Origin: Pagrus major
Lineage: Eukaryota > Chordata > Actinopteri > Spariformes > Sparidae
NCBI RefSeq assembly: GCF_040436345.1
Contig: NC_133230.1
Span: 19,168,197 to 19,232,196, forward strand
Length of the DNA stretch: 64,000 nt
Reading direction: 5' to 3'
Each line of letters opens with the position of its first letter. Position 1 is the first letter of the stretch. Both the position numbers and the translations under genes were made by a program. The notes below the pieces were generated by a model. The model was given only the letters and a program-made list of their open reading frames with translations, did no database searches and was not told where the DNA came from. This document shows positions 32,601 through 55,687 of the stretch, one piece after another.

Positions 32601-35600
32601 GAGGCGAGACAGGCAGAAGGACCAGCTCTCTCTCCTATTTGCTGATGCTGTTTGGCTCACTCCATGTCCTCCTTTCCTCTTACCAGCTGGTCTCCAAATT
32701 TCCCTCTTTCTGCATTTCTCTTGCTCGGATGGTTGCCCATAGCAACACCGTCTCCACATCAGATGGCAGAAGCAAGAGGGAGGGGTGTTGCTCCAGTTTC
32801 TCTCTCCCCTTCATCACCTCGCTGCTCAGCATTGTCACCTTTCCCGGTACTCATTCTTTCCCACATTCCCTCCCTCTTTAGACTTGTTTGACAGCTCACA
32901 AACAAACTATGCCTTCTTATTTAGGTCACATATAAGTAATGTTTTTGCACACAGACAAATACATGTCCAATAACACATAAATATCAGCAAGAAAACACAC
33001 ATATACACATTTAGATTTTCTGTAGTACCAAAAAAAGTTGTACAGAAGGTTACTGTCACTGCTCACATGGCAGGCAATGAAGACTCTCTGTTGCTAAGAA
33101 ACTGTTGCAGCCCTTGTTTTTTTGGCTTAGGGGGAAAATATTGTATTCAAACGTAGTGAATGTGATTAGCCAAGTATAAATTATATTACTCTGGCACAAC
33201 ACCCGGAGTGCATTTAAGTGTGGTACCATGAAATCATACCAGGCTTATAAAAACATTCTCCCACTGCTAAAACTGCCGCATGTAGTCCTCTATATGCTTC
33301 TCATTCTACCCTCTGCTCTCAGTGTCATTATTTCATGTGTATATGTTATTTATGTGTATCAGTTAAAACCATCTAAATGCTTGTGAAAAGGGGCCCAAAT
33401 GAAATGTTCTATTTTACCGGTATTAAAAAGGGCGAACTGCAAAGGAAATCTCCACACTCACTGAGCCCTGTGATCCCAGGAGTCCAATTTTTCAGAGCAT
33501 TTAACCAAAATTAAAGCTGTTGTGATGAGTATAATCCTGATTCTAAATAATCTGTTAGCAGGCCTGTGGCCTACTGGATGAGAACAGGTACACCTGTTGT
33601 CAGCTCACTGGTGGTGGGGGGGGAATGCTGCTAAAGTGCCCACTAGGGTGCCCTTCCAGTGGACAAAACATGGTGAAGTGCCCTTTAATCACAACTTTCT
33701 GCTTGTGGTGCCCCGTCGCATGCAACTGGTGCCCTTTTTATTTTTTACGCCTATGCCCCTCAAACATCCTGAGTGCACCACTGTTAACCTTGTGAATCGC
33801 CTCAAAATAATGAAACTTAAAACTTGTGTCTCAAATCAGAACTGTTGCCGCAATCGTGATTTTTGACTTGACCGATCTGATAGTGAGTAGGTACATTATC
33901 ATGATATAATACATTATTTTCCTTCTTCTTCTTCTGCTGGCTGTAATATCCACTCCATTATCGGCTAAGCTTACCCTGCCCGTCTAGACAAATATCGACT
34001 GGTCCTGCTGCGGCACTGCAGAAGTGATTTGATATGATGATATGAAGCAGGACACTTATAAACACAGTGCACACACACACTCAGTTGACACCGGCACATT
34101 TGGAGCACTAGGACGTGATGTTTTAAATAACTACCTTCAGCTACAGTGAATAAAAACAATGAAGCTTTTAGCAGGACAGAGGTGTGCGTGCGTGTATGTC
34201 TGAGTCTATGCGCTTGCATATTTTAGGGTTCACTTAGCCCTTTGCTTTTATCTCAGGATTGGCATCGCATTAGCGGTAGCACTGACTGCTCAAACCCCTC
34301 CTCTGCTTTTAGCTTTGCTGATCTTCTGATCTCTTGGGAGCAGAGAGAGAAAGGCAGGGGAGGCTGCACTTTATGTGCCCATTGAAGAAAGAAATGACAG
34401 GAAACCCTAAAGATGCTCTTCAGGTTTATATCCTGTTATTCAAAAAGTCAGAAATGCCTTTGGAAAGAAGAGGACGAAAGACCTTTGCAAATGGATTAGA
34501 AGAATAAAAGGGATACAGAGACAATTGTGCTGCTGTGGAAGCTGCATGAAATTCAGAATTCAAAAGTATACTATGAATTTTAAATAAGAAAAAAGCCTTT
34601 TGATAGAGGTATATCTAGAACACTTTAAATATAAAAATCATCAAGAGCATAGTATTACATCAGGGGGCAAATGCTGCAACATTATGAGGTGTATTTGCAC
34701 ATGTTGCATCATTTCCCTTAGATTTACACCAGTTGTGCAACATGCTTGAGTGAGTAAAGATTTTAGGGATCAAGGCAAGATGCTTCAGCAGAGTAGGTTT
34801 GTTTTTTTTATCATGATGCCCGTTTTTGGAAGATTCTAGTGGTTGCGCAACATCCCTCAGTTAAAAACCACTCTCTCTCTAAACTAATCCCACATGGTGC
34901 CTACAGTTCTGCACGCACAGATTGCCATCATCGTTGGCAAACATCTTGAGCAGCAGGACTTGGCCTGCCTGCAAACACGGCCATGCCTAACCAAATAACC
35001 GTTTTGTTATGACAAAGTCAAACACACATACTGGGACACATTGTTCCACATTTACAAGCACACAGATGACACCCTGCCCCCCCCACACACAAGTCAAGTT
35101 GTTCTCTCATCGTTTAGTGTGCAGAATTAATTTCAGTGTTTAAATGCCGACTGTAATCCTTCCAAAATACAATTATCTCTGACTCTTTTCCACCCATCCA
35201 TTCCCATTTATTTCCCTCTTCTCTCTCTCGATATAGCTAAAATCGTGATGAAAGCCTGCTCTCAATCTCTCATACCCCAGCCTCTGTTCCAGATTACTTT
35301 AATCTGTGTGGTATGTGTGTGTGTATTTGGTGTGTGTGCACATGGTGAAGTCAGAGCGTCTGTGTGCTTTTACCTTGTCCACACGGCTTTGGGTTAAAAA
35401 TGACTGTGACTGATTGTATTTTGGATAAGCAGTTTGATTAAGCATCAGAGTTGCGTAGTGTGTGCATCTAGAGATCTCCATGCTAGCAGGCTACAGCTAC
35501 CGCTTACATATATCAGTCTGTGCTAAAAAAAATAAAAATAAAGAATGGATTTCTTCTATTATACAGTTAGCAATATTATGATTTTATTATGATTTTTGAG

Positions 35601-35700
35601 GGCAATTAGGCTGATTTTGTGGACTTTATTAACACTACTTTAATCTCGAATGAAGCTTAATAAAGCAGAAATGCCTAGAGAGCGTATGTCCAAGGCACCG
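32601..35700. other. Intergenic stretch between trnp1 and rps6ka1, nothing recognised
   Basis: No coding, RNA or clear transposon structure. It includes a short tract repeating GTGCCC motifs near 33640-33740. Confidence 0.5.
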
Positions 35701-35734
35701 GGATCCGTCTCTTTATCCAGATCTGCACCAAGAG

Positions 35735-35995
35735 TTAATTGGGTCTATTCTGGGCCGAGAGCCATCCTCCAACCAGCTAAATAACAAATGATGTGTCAGA
35801 TACTGCCCCGGTACTTTAGTCACATGCTTCTCATTATTACTGTAGAAGCAACAAGAACACATTATTCTGGGCCGAGAGTCATCCGCCATCCGAGTTTCAT
35901 GTAAATCCATTCAGTAGTTTTTGTGTTATCCTGCTGACAAACCAACCAACCAACCAAGCAACTAACTGACAAACGTAACCTCCTTGGTGGAGATA
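35735..35995 (+). repeat. Non-LTR-like repeat tail with (CAAC)n and CCTCCTTGGTGGAGATAA end
   Basis: GAGTTTCATGTAAATCCATT, CAGTAGTTTTTGTGTTATCC, a short (CAAC)n tract and CGTAACCTCCTTGGTGGAGA in this order match a repeat 3' end very common in fish. It resembles a non-LTR retrotransposon or its SINE partner; the family is not assigned. Confidence 0.55.
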
Positions 35996-36261
35996 ATTCA
36001 GTTTTGAAAAATAGATGGGGAGAAAATGCAAAGGGAAAACAATACTGAAACAAATAAATAAATAAATTGAATAATGCATAATTAAATATTAAAATGGAAA
36101 GCTAGATAAAACAGTAAATAAATATAAAAAACTGATGTCTACATGTGTTTTTTAATATCTCTTGACATATGTCTATGACATGTTAATCTATTTACTTTGG
36201 TCCTCCATACTTTTTTGTTCATTTCTTTCCCATCATATGTCTAACATTAAAGGGTAACTGA

Positions 36262-36360
36262 ACAGTAGTCCTCCATGGAGCTGAATTACAAAAGATGTGT
36301 CTGATACTGCCCAGGTTTTTAGACACATCTTTCTCATTATTACTGTAGAAGCAACAATAT
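36262..36360 (+). repeat. Second copy of a segment of the 35735-35995 repeat
   Basis: It shares GATGTGTCTGATACTGCCC and CTCATTATTACTGTAGAAGC with 35780-35853 in the same order and orientation, about 500 bases downstream. Either two insertions of one family or a local duplication. Confidence 0.6.
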
Positions 36361-38550
36361 TGATGGGAAATGTGAGAACACAGTATATATAGGAGCATAT
36401 ATAAGGAACATAGAGACCATGAGAGCAGCTATGCTTTTACATTTTAGTTTTTTTCTTTATATTTTAGTATTAAGTTGCTGTTGAGCAATGTTGGGTAACC
36501 TTCATCGCTGCTGCATCTATTATCATATACATTGCATGTCCCATGTCATACATCACAGGCATGCATCTAGCTAGATGACAGGTACACTAGCATAATTTCC
36601 CACATATGAATTGTGCAGCTTTTGTTGCATGTAGAAAAGCTAGCATTGTGTTTGTGCTTGTGTGCAAAGTCAGAGTGAGTTACGGGTGACCATTTGGTTG
36701 CCATAAAAATGATAAATTACCCTCGGAGATGTGCTGTGGAGACAGCGGGAGAGGGACTAAGTGTCAGTCTTAGGTTTTTGTGCTTGCATGTGCAATTTAA
36801 CAGAAGCACAGGCGATGCTATAAGCAGCAAATCACAACTGTAACTCACACTGAAAAACAAAAATACATACAAAGAGACCTCTTTTAAATAGAGCAGCACT
36901 TCTTTAAAATATTCAGCCCTGGACAGTATCCCTTTTACAGCTTGCATCAGACACCATACACCCACGCTCACACACACTCCCACCCTTACAAAAATGCAAG
37001 GAAAAAAGAAAATTCAACCTCCATTTGAGCAGAGCTGCTTTAGCTGACAGCTGCAGTAAACTGAGGAGAGAGGACCTGAATAAAAACTGCATCTCTTTCT
37101 TCTCCCCCCGGACAGGAGGCAGATGATGGTGATGATGCTGGTTTTCCACTGCTCTGTAATCAATATCAGTTGTCTCGTTGTGCTGCTACAGGCTGAGTTA
37201 GTCAGTCCGTGTGTGCGCGTGTGTGTGCTTGTTTGTGTGTGTGTGCGTGTGTGTGTGTGCGTGTGTGAAAGAGCAGGAAGTCATTCATTGCAGTGTGAAT
37301 TACTGGTAAGGTGACGTCAAAGAACCCAGCGTATGAATGTGTATCAGTGTATAAATAATTTAACACTGCATTTCTCTCGCATGATTGGGGAACAGTTCAT
37401 CTTTCCATGATGAATCATGTCATTAGGATGAAGACGAGTGAGAGAAACCAGCAACAGAAGCAGTAGGTACTATGTGGATGTTATGTAAGTAAGTGCTGCT
37501 GCATACAGAGGCAGCAAGGCAACAGCAGGTAAAAGTACCATGTGTCGATACTGGAAATAAGTGTTGGAGAAAAGAGAGAGCATAGAGGAGGAGGAGATGG
37601 AATATAAGAGTGAAAATGCTACAGGCAAGAAGAGACAGATGGAGAGGCGCCGAAACAGAAACTCATTTACATGCAGAGACTGTAAGCTGTCTCCAATGTG
37701 CATGTATGAATATACATCAATTTACATTTAACATGGCACAAATTGTGCAAGTTACGTGAAGCTGTCATTTTAAGATAAAAAATACTCTCCGTCAGTAGGT
37801 TCCAACACTTGCATTACAGCAGAAAGAACAAGAAGAGTCAGTGTATCAGTCGTGGTCAGTGGCGAGTGCTTTCACAGTAAAGCATTATTCTAGCTAGGTG
37901 GGCCATGATTCATTCGACTTTTACATAAAAACAAGCTTGCACTTTATCTCCATCCTGTGACCAACTGCGGAAACACACCAAGCCGTGGGCCCACAAGAAG
38001 GCAGGAGCTCAGGGTCAGATAAATAGAAACATGATCCAACTTTTTCTCGCTTGATACCAATTTCAACTGCCTCAACTGAGTGTAGTACAAATATGATACC
38101 AATGCTCTCCTTTTCCCCAATTTATTTATCTGTATACTTCACTGATTAGAACTACTTTTTCATGTAATGTAAGATAAAGTCGCAGCTTTTATTAATGCGT
38201 TCACAACTGAGGTCAGTATCAGATATTGATCCAATGTCCAACGTGTTCTCTGATAAAATAAGACTTGGTTTACAAGATAAAGTCGAACCATACAATCATG
38301 GGACAACAGTAGATAAGAAAAAAAATCACCTGAAAATATTTTACACGTGCCACCCATAAAGGTTAATCTGTTCATCATGAAGAATACTAATCAGCTTGCA
38401 CTATAAAGTAGGATAATGGAGGAGCTTTTTCAAAGGTTCAACCCTGAAGATGTCTTCAAAGATATCTCAGCTTGGAGTCCCCACATGTTTAGCCACACTT
38501 GGCATGGCTCTCTCTGGATGGCGATGTCGGTCTGTAGGCCTACCATTATG
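36361..38550. other. Intergenic stretch with a GT-rich tract
   Basis: No gene is seen. A GT-rich interrupted microsatellite lies at about 37204-37266. Confidence 0.55.
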
Positions 38551-38554
38551 GCCG

Positions 38555-38870
38555 AGACTGAAATATCTCAACTGTTGGATGGATTGCCTTTAACCTTCAT
38601 CCCCTTATCTTTCATTTAAGACATTTGAGTGCTTACAAAACACCTTCAAAATGGTGCTTTTGATTGCTAATTAGCAAATGTTTTCATGTTTGCATGCTAC
38701 AGAGATGCTGCATTTATACCTACTAAAAAGCAACATGCTAGCATTTTTGGATATTGACCCAAAGTGCAGGAGTGAAAATCTGATATCAAGTTTGGAGCAA
38801 ACAACTACATTAATTTTGAGGTGGACACCAAAAGTAGTGCTAACGAACTGCCTAACTGACAACTAGGAAA
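38555..38870 (+). repeat. Common fish repeat fragment
   Basis: AAATATCTCAACTGTTGGAT followed by GGATTGCCTTTAACCTTCAT is close to a repeat core frequent in teleosts (TTGGATGGATTGCC). Boundaries are approximate. Confidence 0.45.
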
Positions 38871-40333
38871 ACAACATTGCACTGACAGCTTTCCCCACTG
38901 ACTTCAAACTGTGGCTAGCTAGCAAATGCTAAACGCTAGAAAACATAGACAAAAGACTTAAGTGCTGCAAAAATTAAGACTGGTGACGATTTTAAATGTG
39001 TTTCAACGCACTGAGTGGTAGAAGTGAAGAAATGTCTAACATATTCTGTGTTTGAACTACTTACTGGAGGTCAGCCACCAACGACAGACTGCCAGATCCC
39101 CACGAACACTGAACCTGGCTGCACCTGTGCAACTGATGACAGCTAGGGGGTGGTGGATCAAACCATTATGAAGCAACTTGTGGGGGGTTGCAATTGTTTG
39201 AAACTTAAAAAAAAACATGTTATAAAGTTTCTTTAATCCAAACAAGAACTTTTGTGTATTATTAAAATGTGTCCACCTGGTTTCCCACTTATGCACTAGT
39301 GAAGACTAATACTCTGCTGGATGTGTACATTGTGAGTCCCCGTACTTAATGGAAATGCAATGAAGAGCCCCTTTAAAGCTTAACAAAAAACAGAAGACAG
39401 TTTGTCGTAGCAACTGAATTTTTAATATTTGTAAGATATAAAAATCTTCTTCTTTATCATACAATAACATCTTACCATAAATTCAGTCAAAGGAGGGAGA
39501 GTTTTGCCACCAAACAAGAATTATAATAGAACTTTGATCCCTTTGAGGTAAGACAGCTGGTTCATTGATTATTTTGCCGCAAAGGTCTCCCCTTCCTCAC
39601 GTGAAGACTGTTGTCGTGTGTAATCCATGTAAGACATTCTGCCTCACCTGTAGGCCTGCAGGCACCGAGCTGAAACAAGGACCTACCCCACGAAGCTACT
39701 TACAATGAGACACACTTAATCGTCTTTAAGATGTCTCAAATTGAGAGTCAATAAAATGAATCAGTTATAATGATCAGGATTAATGGAAATTCAGATATCA
39801 TGAACCTGTGATTTGATAGCTTTGAAGGGGGAGAGAAGCTGTTTTGGAGTGACTCAAATAAAGACACAGCCAGCCTTTACTCCCTTTTACACTGCAAAAG
39901 AGAAGGGGAGACCTGTACGGCGTTTAGTCCATAGACTGATGTGCTCAGCGTATCTTTCACTATTTTTAAATCACCACTTCCTTTGGACATGAAGAAAAAA
40001 ACGAAACGATCAACAACAAAAGCAGCCAACACAGGAAACAGCATTAAATATGCATTATCCAAGAAACACAGTGAGAAAAAAAAAAGAAAGAAACAAGAAA
40101 ACAAAGCAAATATAGAATTTTTAACATGCCACATTGTTCCTTGGGCAAGTTTTCTTTCACAGAAAGCCACCTATTTTACTAGTTTTGTAGTAATAAAAAA
40201 TAATAGCGACTCAAATGGTTGCCAGCAGGTTGACCAAGCAGAGAAAAGGGAGAGGAGAGAAACGAAGAAGCCACATGACATCATCACATCACCGGACCAT
40301 GCACATGACCCTGCAGCATCCCGCAAGACAGTA

Positions 40334-40401
40334 CACGCACACACACGTACTGCAAGTCATGCAACTGACACACACACAGCCACTCATACACACACACACA
40401 C
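40334..40401. repeat. Interrupted CA tract
   Basis: CA-rich, interrupted by CGTACTG and CATACA steps, downstream of the likely rps6ka1 poly(A) site. Confidence 0.8.
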
Positions 40402-40499
40402 TCTCTGTTAAACAAAATACAAGCATAGATTGACATTAACCAAAACATCAGCATTTGACATTTCCTAGAATCCACATATTCTGGCTGTACCAAAGCCAA

Positions 40500-41163
40500 A
40501 GAGGCATTTATGGCAGAAATGTTTAATATTCATATTAATAATGCTCTTTCAAAAACATTTAACAGCAGTTGGACAGTACTGTGTTTTTGTGCCGTCGGCA
40601 CAGGTTGATTTGGCGGCACACCCGGTAATATAAAGCTCATCAACTTTACAAAAAGAACAGGAAGACGGACAACAAAAACAAGCAGACAGACAGGCGTGCA
40701 GCAAGCTGGATGACAACCGATTACAGCAATGATGAGGGGAGAATTGGGGAGTCATTGTCACAATCAAAAAACATGGCCGCATCGACTCTGTGGCAGGTCA
40801 TGCACAATCACCCTCACACTCACACACACACACACACTCACCCACACAGCACTAATACATCTGCCAAAAACCTGCAACCTTTTGTTTTGTTTTTTTTTGC
40901 CCTCATCGCCCCCATCAGTCTTTACGATCTTTTGCCAGTCCAGAAGGAGATTGGCTAACAGCATCTGACGAGCCCGAACAAGGAGGATGACAGTGAGAGC
41001 GGGACAACTGATGTCACAAGATGGGGGCAGGACCACAGTCCGTGTTCCTTGGCTGGTAGGGGCGGATGGACACCGAGTCCCCGAGCAAGCTGACTGGGTG
41101 GTTGGAGCCAGGAGGTGCGGTTTTTAGTCTGTCTCCAGTGAGCTGATTGGTTGTTTTGAGTCT
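40500..41163 (-). other. rps6ka1: rps6ka1 3' UTR (inferred)
   Basis: This region follows the TAG at 41166-41164. The first poly(A)-like hexamer on this strand is ATTAAA at 40527-40522, about 640 bases on. It includes a CA-type tract (40811-40850). The end is uncertain because ATTAAA is a weaker signal and another lies at 39426-39421. Confidence 0.35.
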
Positions 41164-50993
<9,830 letters not shown>

Positions 50994-51448
50994 CTCAGCA
51001 TCGCCCGAACTTCTGCTTTATCGTCATACCCACGTCCATAACAAGCCAAACATCGCTCTGCCTCACATAAATCATCTTAAAGTCTCATCCCGAGCACTCT
51101 TTAGACTCATTTGTGCACTCATGTCAGGACTGTTTCAGTGGGCAGCGAGTAAATATGGAAAAACCTCTCAGCCTCTGCCCTCCTATCTATTCTTTCTGCA
51201 GAGGCCTTCTGCAGGGGCCTTCTGCTATGACTTTTATTAACTCTTCATCCTCGTTTTCTCCTCCATTGTTGCTCCTGTGCTCTCTGTGTAGGTCTGATTA
51301 GCCCCGTGTGTCCTCAGTGACTGACTGACTGCAGCTGAAGTGAACTGGAACCGAAGAGGGCAGGAAGGAAGAGCCTGCGCTTATTCTCACAGTCCTGCAC
51401 CCAAAAAGTCCCACAAACACACACGCACACACACACATCTGCAGCCAA

Positions 51449-51523
51449 GAGAGAGAGAGGGAGAGAGAGAGAGAGAAAGAGAGAGAGAGTGAAAGAGAGT
51501 GAGAAAGAGAGAGAGAGAGAGGG
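51449..51523. repeat. (GA)n tract upstream of rps6ka1 exon 1
   Basis: An imperfect GA run about 455 bases beyond the start codon, reading as CT on the sense strand. It is preceded by a short CA tract at about 51418-51436. Confidence 0.85.
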
Positions 51524-52854
51524 GCAGACTGAAATTTAAATAATCCAAAACGAGGAAGTGAGGTGGTAACAGTGATAAAGAAAAAGAGTGCTTTTCTGCC
51601 GCCCTGGTTAAAAATAAAAATAAAAATCATACAACATGTCTCGACATGTTTCTTTTATATCAACATCTTGTCTCCAAAAGGGGTTTGACTCCAAAACCCA
51701 TTTCCTTTCACCCACAATTCAACAGTGTAGAGAGAGAGAGGGTGAGGTGTCCCCCTGTCCGTGTCGCCGACTCGCTGCCTCGAGGATGATGACAGAGATT
51801 TTCCTGTCTGTGGCCAGGCACGTCCTCCTCTTCCCTCTCATAATAGTCTATTCCTGCTCATCCTGTCTCCTCAAACAGCTCTCCTCACCTCTCACTCTTT
51901 TCCTTCCCTCCATCTCTCACTTTTAGTGCTCTTTATGCGGCAAATTCCTCTTTGCTGAGAGAGAATGGGCCATTACACGCCCGTAAATACAGTGCATGAG
52001 TCAACTTCTCTCTCGACCAAACAGTGGCATAATCAAAGCTGTAAGCAGACCTACTTTCCACACCGCATTGCAGATCACACTCAATGGGGGGAAAAAAGGT
52101 TGATTTGAGCAGTTTTTGCGATTGGAGTGTGTTAGCCTAAAGTGGATTAAATGCAAAAGCAACTGTAAGCTGGAGTGTGTTTGCTTAAGGAGGCAGGAGC
52201 TGCAGATCGGCATGAGATAAAGCAGCTGTACAGTGGAAGTATTCAGAGCTTACCTGGACTCTAATATCGGCAAATTCCCTCTCTATCCAGGTGATATGAG
52301 ACTGGTTCTGAGGGGTGATTGTGTTGGGATGAAGAGGTTAAAGTAAGTTACAGAAGACACATCTGGCATTGCACAAAGTCAACTTCAATATGAAGGTTTC
52401 CTCCCCTTTTACAGAAATACTGGACACAAATGCACTAGCATCCTTACAGGTAAATAAAAATGCCTGTGTTTTAATTGCATGTACATTTTTTCCATCCAAT
52501 TTCATCACAAATTCAATCTAAACGGTCACATTTAAAAAGGCCACCTGTCAAATTTATTCTCAAAACAAATAGGGTGCGGCATATCACCAAAGACATCATC
52601 ATTTCAAAATTGCTACTTCTTCACATGTTGTTGATACTTTTAGTTAATTTTTTAATGATTTCAACCAACATTTCTTACACGATGCCCCTTTAATTGAGTC
52701 AATGCAAATAAATGATGTATAATACTTCAACTTAACTTTAAATCAGACTAAGCTAATAATTTATTCACACTCACTCACCCAACAAGATATGAAAACTTCT
52801 TACATTTAACTTGTGTGATCAAATTAGGTGGAAAATGTACATGCAATCAAAAAA

Positions 52855-53245
52855 CTTAAAGGGCCACTCTCCTCCAGTGATGTCACTCAGTGGCCAAGTT
52901 GCACTGTGGGTAACGTAGGTGCTAGGTTTTGAAAATAAAAAGGTGATATCTCTGGTTCTGCTGTATTGATTCTGATTATTTGTAGAGAGTCTAACAGTGT
53001 TATATGAGTGCAATGATAGACCAGCGGACTGCTTTTCAAAAACTGGTGCCTACATTACCCATAATGCAACGTAGCCACTGAGTGACATCACTGGACACAA
53101 TTTATCAGATTACGTGCAGCTTCTTCTGGAGACACAGAAGACCTTACAGAACTTTTTCCCCCCCTCATACGCAGTAGAACTCCCGAAGCCCCGTAGACTC
53201 ACTTCAAATAACATATCAATAATTTTGTGGACTTGCCCTTTAAAG
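52855..53245. mobile_element. Palindromic MITE with TTAAAGGGC ends
   Basis: It begins CTTAAAGGGCCACTCTCCTC and ends CTTGCCCTTTAAAG. The left arm AGTGATGTCACTCAGTGGCC is repeated inverted in the right arm (GCCACTGAGTGACATCACT). The arms also pair through CCTACGTTACCCACAGTGCA and its partner, so the 391 bases fold back on themselves. A diverged half copy lies at 480-690. Confidence 0.65.
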
Positions 53246-54404
53246 TCAACACTTTAGGCAGTTTTTTGAGAATACAACTCACAAACACTCACAGAGTTGG
53301 TTTAAAAGAAGGGGCAACATAGTGATGGTTGCCACACTAGAGACAGGAAACCTCTCTTTCCTCCTACTGCTCACTTCCTCTATTCTTGAACCGATCTCAC
53401 TTCCTTACTGTTAATAATTTAAACATGTGTGTGTGTATGCTAGCAGCGGGGAGCTGAACTGCTGCTCTGACAAAGTTTTAATTTCACCAGACCTATCTGA
53501 CTGACGGCACATGAAGTTGCTGGATACATCTAGAATCTAAAAGTATCCAGAGATGAGCGAGTGCATTTGACGGTTTTTAAATGCTGTGAATGTTTTAATG
53601 TAGTGCACCATGATAAGAGTTTAATCACCTCAAGGCATCAAGATGGTTTGACTGAAAAGGTTTCGGTTATATTGTTTTGCTATGACTGTTCACCACAATG
53701 AATTCTAGGCTAGTAGATAAGGATCGCGCTGCAACATGAAGCGTGTACGTGGACTAACGCTTCCTTGGTCGATTGCACTCGTAGCATGAGAGGACAGAAG
53801 TATGACTGTCAGTGAACCGGTAAATCTAACCATCGTAGGATGTGTTCTGGGCTTTGAGGTGGTGGAAGTTAAACACGTCCTCCTGCGTTTCCTCGCACTC
53901 CACAGCTCGGAAGATGGCAGCTCAGCATCACAAACGGAAACCCCCTTCCTCTCCTCCCAAAATATCACACAGCTGCCTGAAGCTTTCCCCAGTCCCCAAC
54001 ACATCCATCACCCAGGCACCACCCACACCCACAGAGACGCTCACTTCCCATCACCTGTAGCTTAATGACAAACACGCATACAGTAACAAAATGCAGCCAC
54101 TTGCCTCTTTTGTGCGCATTTTGGTGCGGAAAATGAGCCTCCACATGTCCGTGTCCAGATATTTCCATGTCACTGCTGTCAGTGAGTCTGTGCGACACTC
54201 TTACAAATACACAGCCTCTGTGTCAGAGTTAGCTAACATCTTTTTTTTCTCTCAGTGCAATACCACAATGACATAGATATAATCAGCTCACACACAGACT
54301 CACCAAAATGGGAAGTGAAGTGAACTTTTAAAGTGAATATGACCAGCAGGGAGACTTGCTGCTCATAGAAATTGTTCATTGAGAACAATGTTCTTATAGA
54401 AAAT

Positions 54405-54596
54405 CTTCTCACAGTTTGAAGCTAGAAAGGTGGCAGGGTCCGCCAAATATAAACAAAGTAAAACAGTGTGAAATTGTGTCCTTTAAGGTCAGTTTGTTTA
54501 TCCAGTCACTACAATGAAAAGAGTGTTTATTTAGTTTGTTTAGGCATAAAAAAAAAAATGTCTTCCCCAAAACTACACAGTGCACCTTCAAGTGAC
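54405..54596. repeat. MITE-like repeat with GTGCACTGTGTAGTTTTGGG end
   Basis: On the minus strand the end reads AAGGTGCACTGTGTAGTTTT, then GGGGAAGACATTTTTTTT, which is a common fish repeat. The other side includes AAAGGTGGCAGGGTCCGCCA. Confidence 0.5.
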
Positions 54597-55604
54597 AGAG
54601 GAAGAGGGGGGAAGAAAGTGTTGCAGGAGGAAAAAAGAAGTCTGTTGAACATCTTTACACACTTTGATGTGAAGTTTAACAAAACATTCACATGCATAAT
54701 TAGGCACTCTGTGTGATTACGCAAGCCTCTGCTGGCAACCACAGGAGCTCCCAGAGAAAGAGAGGAAATAGCCTGAAACTGTCAGTCTCGTCTGGAAAAA
54801 CCTTTTATGACATGTGTCACCATCAAATCAAAGCTAAAAGAAGCTCACCAAATGCATTGATTAGAAGTCGGTACTTGCACCGTCAGTAACCTCTGCTCGT
54901 TTGACAGCTGCGAAGTACACGTACCTCCTGTCAGAGGCCGACGTGGTGTAATGCTCTGTGACAAACACAAGGGGCCAGTGCAGGTCTGCAGCCAGGCCAG
55001 TGGACTGGCCTCCACAGGAGAGAGGTGCTCTGAGATGGGAGCTTTAGCCAAGTAAGGGCATGCTCACAATGTTCAGCTCAGATCTCATTGTAGGTTCTGA
55101 CATCAATTAAAGCGAGCGACAAAAAGTGGGACAGAGAGTGAAGTGGGAGGTACTGGAGCTCAAAAACTATCCAATCACAGCAGGAGAAGGTCACACAGGT
55201 TTAAGTGTCTTGAAGCAGTACACCGGAGACCCATAAAAAAAGAGACTTTATGTGGTAACAGAGAGAGGCAGACAGAGAGTCCTGTCAAAATGGCATGAAC
55301 TGTACAGGAGAAGAACACAAGACAATTAGAGTATTTGTCTTTGTCGCTCTAGCCTCTCCTCTTTCCTGGAAAACGGAGCAGCGGCACCTGCACGTTTTCA
55401 AAAGCCTGACAGCTCTGACAGTCGGAACAGAGAGCAGGAGAAAAAAAACAAGAGAGACGAGGAGAAAGTCCAGAGTGCGGGGCCGCATAAATGAATAGTG
55501 TACATGGAGGGAGACAGAGCAGTCTAAACATCCATCCAACCGACCGTGGTCCAGTCTCATTACTGTGAAAACAAATATCCTACAACAGAAGACTGTCTGC
55601 CTGA

Positions 55605-55608
<4 letters not shown>

Positions 55609-55685
<77 letters not shown>
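55609..55685. repeat. (AC)n microsatellite, about 38 units
   Basis: A nearly perfect AC tract. The long Cys-Val open frame across it is an artefact. Confidence 0.95.

Positions 55686-55687
<2 letters not shown>

Noticed and set aside
39941..40411. 156-codon lysine-rich then Thr/His-rich frame
   Set aside because: Low-complexity A-rich DNA followed by a CA tract; looks like non-coding DNA downstream of rps6ka1.
53705..54004. 99-codon minus-strand frame upstream of rps6ka1
   Set aside because: No similarity to a known family and no splice context supporting it.
54884..55048. Minus-strand frame of about 55 codons without a start (contains WPLVFVTEHY)
   Set aside because: It looked protein-like at first, but has no recognised homology, and no consistent splice pair; kept out for lack of support.
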